Source: Bacteroides faecis MAJ27
GTDB lineage: Bacteria > Bacteroidota > Bacteroidia > Bacteroidales > Bacteroidaceae
Direction of reading: 5' to 3'
NCBI RefSeq assembly: GCF_900106755.1
Contig: NZ_FNNN01000009.1
Span: 124,001 to 188,000 of the forward strand
Length of the DNA: 64,000 nucleotides
The translations under genes and the position numbers were made by a program. Every line of letters begins with the position of its first letter. The stretch's first letter is position 1. Below are positions 62,186 to 64,000 of this stretch, in pieces. The notes beneath the pieces were generated by a model. It was not told the DNA's origin and made no database searches. It saw only the letters and a program-made list of their open reading frames with translations.

Positions 62186-63481
62186 TCAAATAAAATAGAA
62201 GAACAACAGCAGCACAAGATTTACTCCAATCACCGTTCCGAATCCTCCCAGAATCCAGGGGCGTAACTTACTGCCTTTCCCTGCAAAAAACAAAGCATAA
62301 AACATATTCACCAGGATATTACTGATAATAGCCTGCATACTGCATGCCACAACAATCAGCACAGCAACACTTCCTGTATTCTGCAACAGGTTCAGTATAA
62401 AAGGTGTAATATCGCTAAGTCCGGACACAAAAGAGAGCAGATTCAATCCGCCTGTACCCGCATAAACCAACGTATAATGTGTCAAAACGGTAAATATCAC
62501 GAAGAGAGTGGCAAAAATCAGGGCTACCTTAAACTCAAGCGGGTTACTGCTGTCCTCCTCTTCCGAGTCAGCCGACAGGTCTTTGGAACGTCGCTGACGG
62601 GAATGGATGAACCACGCGACAACAGCAGCTACCACAGACATTATCAACAGATAAGGATAGATAGACATAAAAATCTCTCTGCTAAAGATCAGAATCAATA
62701 TCATAAAGCGCAGAAACATCATGCTGACTGCAAGCAACATGGCAGCTACATACTCGTTCGCCTCCTGCGCAGAAGCTTTTCGGCTCTTGCGCGCCAGTAC
62801 CGAAATGGTAGCGGTACTGCTATACAGTCCGCCGATAATACCGGAAACCAACACTCCCGATTCATGAAACACATATCGCTTTAACAAGTAGGATAGATAG
62901 GAGATACCCGATACGACGACCGTCGCCAGCCAGATAGAATAAGGAGTAAGGTTGATATCAGGAATCAGATTCTTATGCGGCAGCATAGGCAGTATGATGC
63001 CACTGATAGCCAGGAACTTTGCCAGCGTAATCATCTCATCATTCTTCATCCGCTGGGCAAACTCCGTAAAGGTATGTTTGAGCTCTGTCAATAAAAGTAC
63101 CGTCACAACCACCATCACATAGAACCAGGAAGGCTGGGTAGACACGATAGGGGCCAAACAATAAGTTATCAGCGCAATGATAATGGTCGTCACGCCAAAA
63201 ACGTGAAACTGGGATTGCTTGACGTAATAATTCAAACCCAGCAACAGACCGAGCACAGCACCGCCACCCATAAACAGGCGCATATCTGCAGGATCGAGTA
63301 TATAGAGCAGATAGCCTAAAATACCAATGAAAGTAAATGTACGGTCAGTCCCGAAAAGCGTTGTTTCTCCTTCACGCTTCAGGCTAATGCGACGCTGAGA
63401 CAGTCCGATAAGTAAAGAAAATAGGGTAACCAAGATGAAAGTAACCAGTTCTCTCGGTAAATAATTATACAACTGTTCCAT
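62186..63481 (-). CDS. MgtC/SapB-family DUF4010 membrane protein
   Basis: A 431-residue polytopic inner-membrane protein with about 11-12 helices. The first ~140 residues match the MgtC/SapB module (LVTLFSLLIGLSQRRISLKRE, RTFTFIGILGYLLY), and the rest is the DUF4010 part with GLYSSTATISVLARKSR. The family is linked to magnesium homeostasis and stress, but its activity is uncertain. The ATG at 63481 is chosen because the ATG at 63508 adds a non-conserved extension. It follows the CYTH gene by 50 bases in the same direction. Confidence 0.85.
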   Translation of the reverse strand: MEQLYNYLPRELVTFILVTLFSLLIGLSQRRISLKREGETTLFGTDRTFTFIGILGYLLYILDPADMRLFMGGGAVLGLLLGLNYYVKQSQFHVFGVTTIIIALITYCLAPIVSTQPSWFYVMVVVTVLLLTELKHTFTEFAQRMKNDEMITLAKFLAISGIILPMLPHKNLIPDINLTPYSIWLATVVVSGISYLSYLLKRYVFHESGVLVSGIIGGLYSSTATISVLARKSRKASAQEANEYVAAMLLAVSMMFLRFMILILIFSREIFMSIYPYLLIMSVVAAVVAWFIHSRQRRSKDLSADSEEEDSSNPLEFKVALIFATLFVIFTVLTHYTLVYAGTGGLNLLSFVSGLSDITPFILNLLQNTGSVAVLIVVACSMQAIISNILVNMFYALFFAGKGSKLRPWILGGFGTVIGVNLVLLLFFYFI

Positions 63482-63531
63482 ACATTGTTCTTTTAATACT
63501 AAAAACAAATATACGGCTTATTTGTTAACAT

Positions 63532-63999
63532 TCACCACGTTTGATACGGCTTTTTCATCAAATGAGAGTTATAGTAGCGTATATCTCCGGTTACTTCCTC
63601 ACCGATAAACTCCGGTTTCACAAAAGCCTCATCTTCTGACTCCAGCTCCACTTCGGCCACAATAAGCCCTTCGTTCTCGCCATAGAACTCATCAATCTCG
63701 AAAACATGATTGCCACAACGAACCAGATAACGGGTTTTATCAATCATGCCCGGTTCGCAAAGCTTCATCAGTTCCTCGGCTTCCGACAGGGGAAGTTCCT
63801 TTTCCCATTCATAACGGCTGGTTCCCGATGCATTAGAGGCCCCTTTGATCGTGAGATAACCTTTATCGTCACGAATACGTACCCGCACCGTCCGTCCGCG
63901 GGCGCTGCATATATATCCCTGCACTATTCGGCTTTGGGCAAATGCAAAGGGTTTGAAATCACCGGTAACTAAAAATTTACGTTCTATTTCTTGTGCCAT
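63532..63999 (-). CDS. CYTH domain protein (triphosphate tunnel metalloenzyme family)
   Basis: A 155-residue cytoplasmic protein covering a complete CYTH domain. The signature EIERKFLV (residues ~4-11) supplies the metal- and phosphate-binding ExExK. Further strands carry the expected basic and acidic residues (RVRIRDDKGYLTIKG, RYEWEKELP, FEIDEFYG, AEVELESEDE). The short bacterial form usually hydrolyses inorganic triphosphate; adenylate cyclase activity is less likely. The start codon is one base inside the window edge, so the gene is complete. It may be cotranscribed with the DUF4010 gene. Confidence 0.92.
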   Translation of the reverse strand: MAQEIERKFLVTGDFKPFAFAQSRIVQGYICSARGRTVRVRIRDDKGYLTIKGASNASGTSRYEWEKELPLSEAEELMKLCEPGMIDKTRYLVRCGNHVFEIDEFYGENEGLIVAEVELESEDEAFVKPEFIGEEVTGDIRYYNSHLMKKPYQTW

Positions 64000-64000
64000 G

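Noticed and set aside
1..64000. CRISPR arrays, insertion sequences, prophage or integrative element
   Set aside because: No regularly spaced direct repeats, transposase, integrase, relaxase or phage structural genes were found on either strand.

Overview
The window is chromosomal DNA from a gut Bacteroides, probably of the B. thetaiotaomicron/ovatus group. The signs are a SusC/SusD pair, many outer-membrane lipoproteins, TonB receptors, glycoside hydrolases and Bacteroides-type promoters (TAnnTTTG at -7). No phage, IS element, CRISPR array or rRNA was seen. There is one tRNA, a probable small RNA, and two gene-poor stretches longer than 300 bases (19283-20128 and 50128-51739).

Layout. 1-1228: end of an ABC-permease-like gene and a DUF4857 protein. 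1443-2735: lamin-tail lipoprotein. 2827-11477: a tight six-gene operon (sodium symporter, GT2-DUF4922 fusion, SpoIID-like protein, AmpG-like transporter, COG4299 acyltransferase-like membrane protein, BadF-type amino-sugar kinase) that looks like uptake and recycling of cell-wall sugars. 11649-17094: a leftward operon (aldo/keto reductase, lactonase, FucP-like permease, zinc dehydrogenase) with a divergent LacI regulator, matching in order the L-galactose to D-tagaturonate pathway described in Bacteroides vulgatus. 17139-24751: FKBP isomerase and glycyl-tRNA synthetase (leftward), a candidate ~195-nt RNA, topoisomerase IV subunit A, a DUF3316 protein and an S41 protease. 24824-28617: tRNA-Leu(UAG), a PfkB kinase, a GH29 fucosidase and a divergent AraC regulator. 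28884-31872: small membrane proteins and exported proteins of unknown role.

32035-42404: a TPR/HTH-like sensor divergent from SusC, SusD, GH3 and GH144, a polysaccharide utilisation locus best read as beta-1,2-glucan degrading. 42636-47472: an overlapping four-gene cassette (secreted protein with a frameshift, CHASE2 membrane protein, Sel1-caspase protease, DUF4384 protein) whose members all carry export signals or membrane segments. This is the strongest candidate for a little-described system. 47569-50127: a TonB-type outer-membrane barrel. 50128-51739: a graveyard of palindrome clusters, a gene remnant and a ~185-bp giant hairpin upstream of a small HTH/coiled-coil gene. 52341-61161: a second strong candidate system, two divergent operons with a TonB receptor, two OB-fold-like lipoproteins, two NUC nucleases and an EEP-family enzyme, most simply an extracellular nucleic-acid harvesting locus. 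61302-62053: a HipB-HipA pair with the HipA kinase part missing. 62186-63999: a MgtC/DUF4010 membrane protein and a CYTH-domain protein.

Three copies of a palindromic 'cacggattacacggatt' intergenic repeat lie in the window. Two flank the GH3 gene in opposite orientation. Several unrelated clusters of short interleaved palindromes occur in the intergenic DNA.
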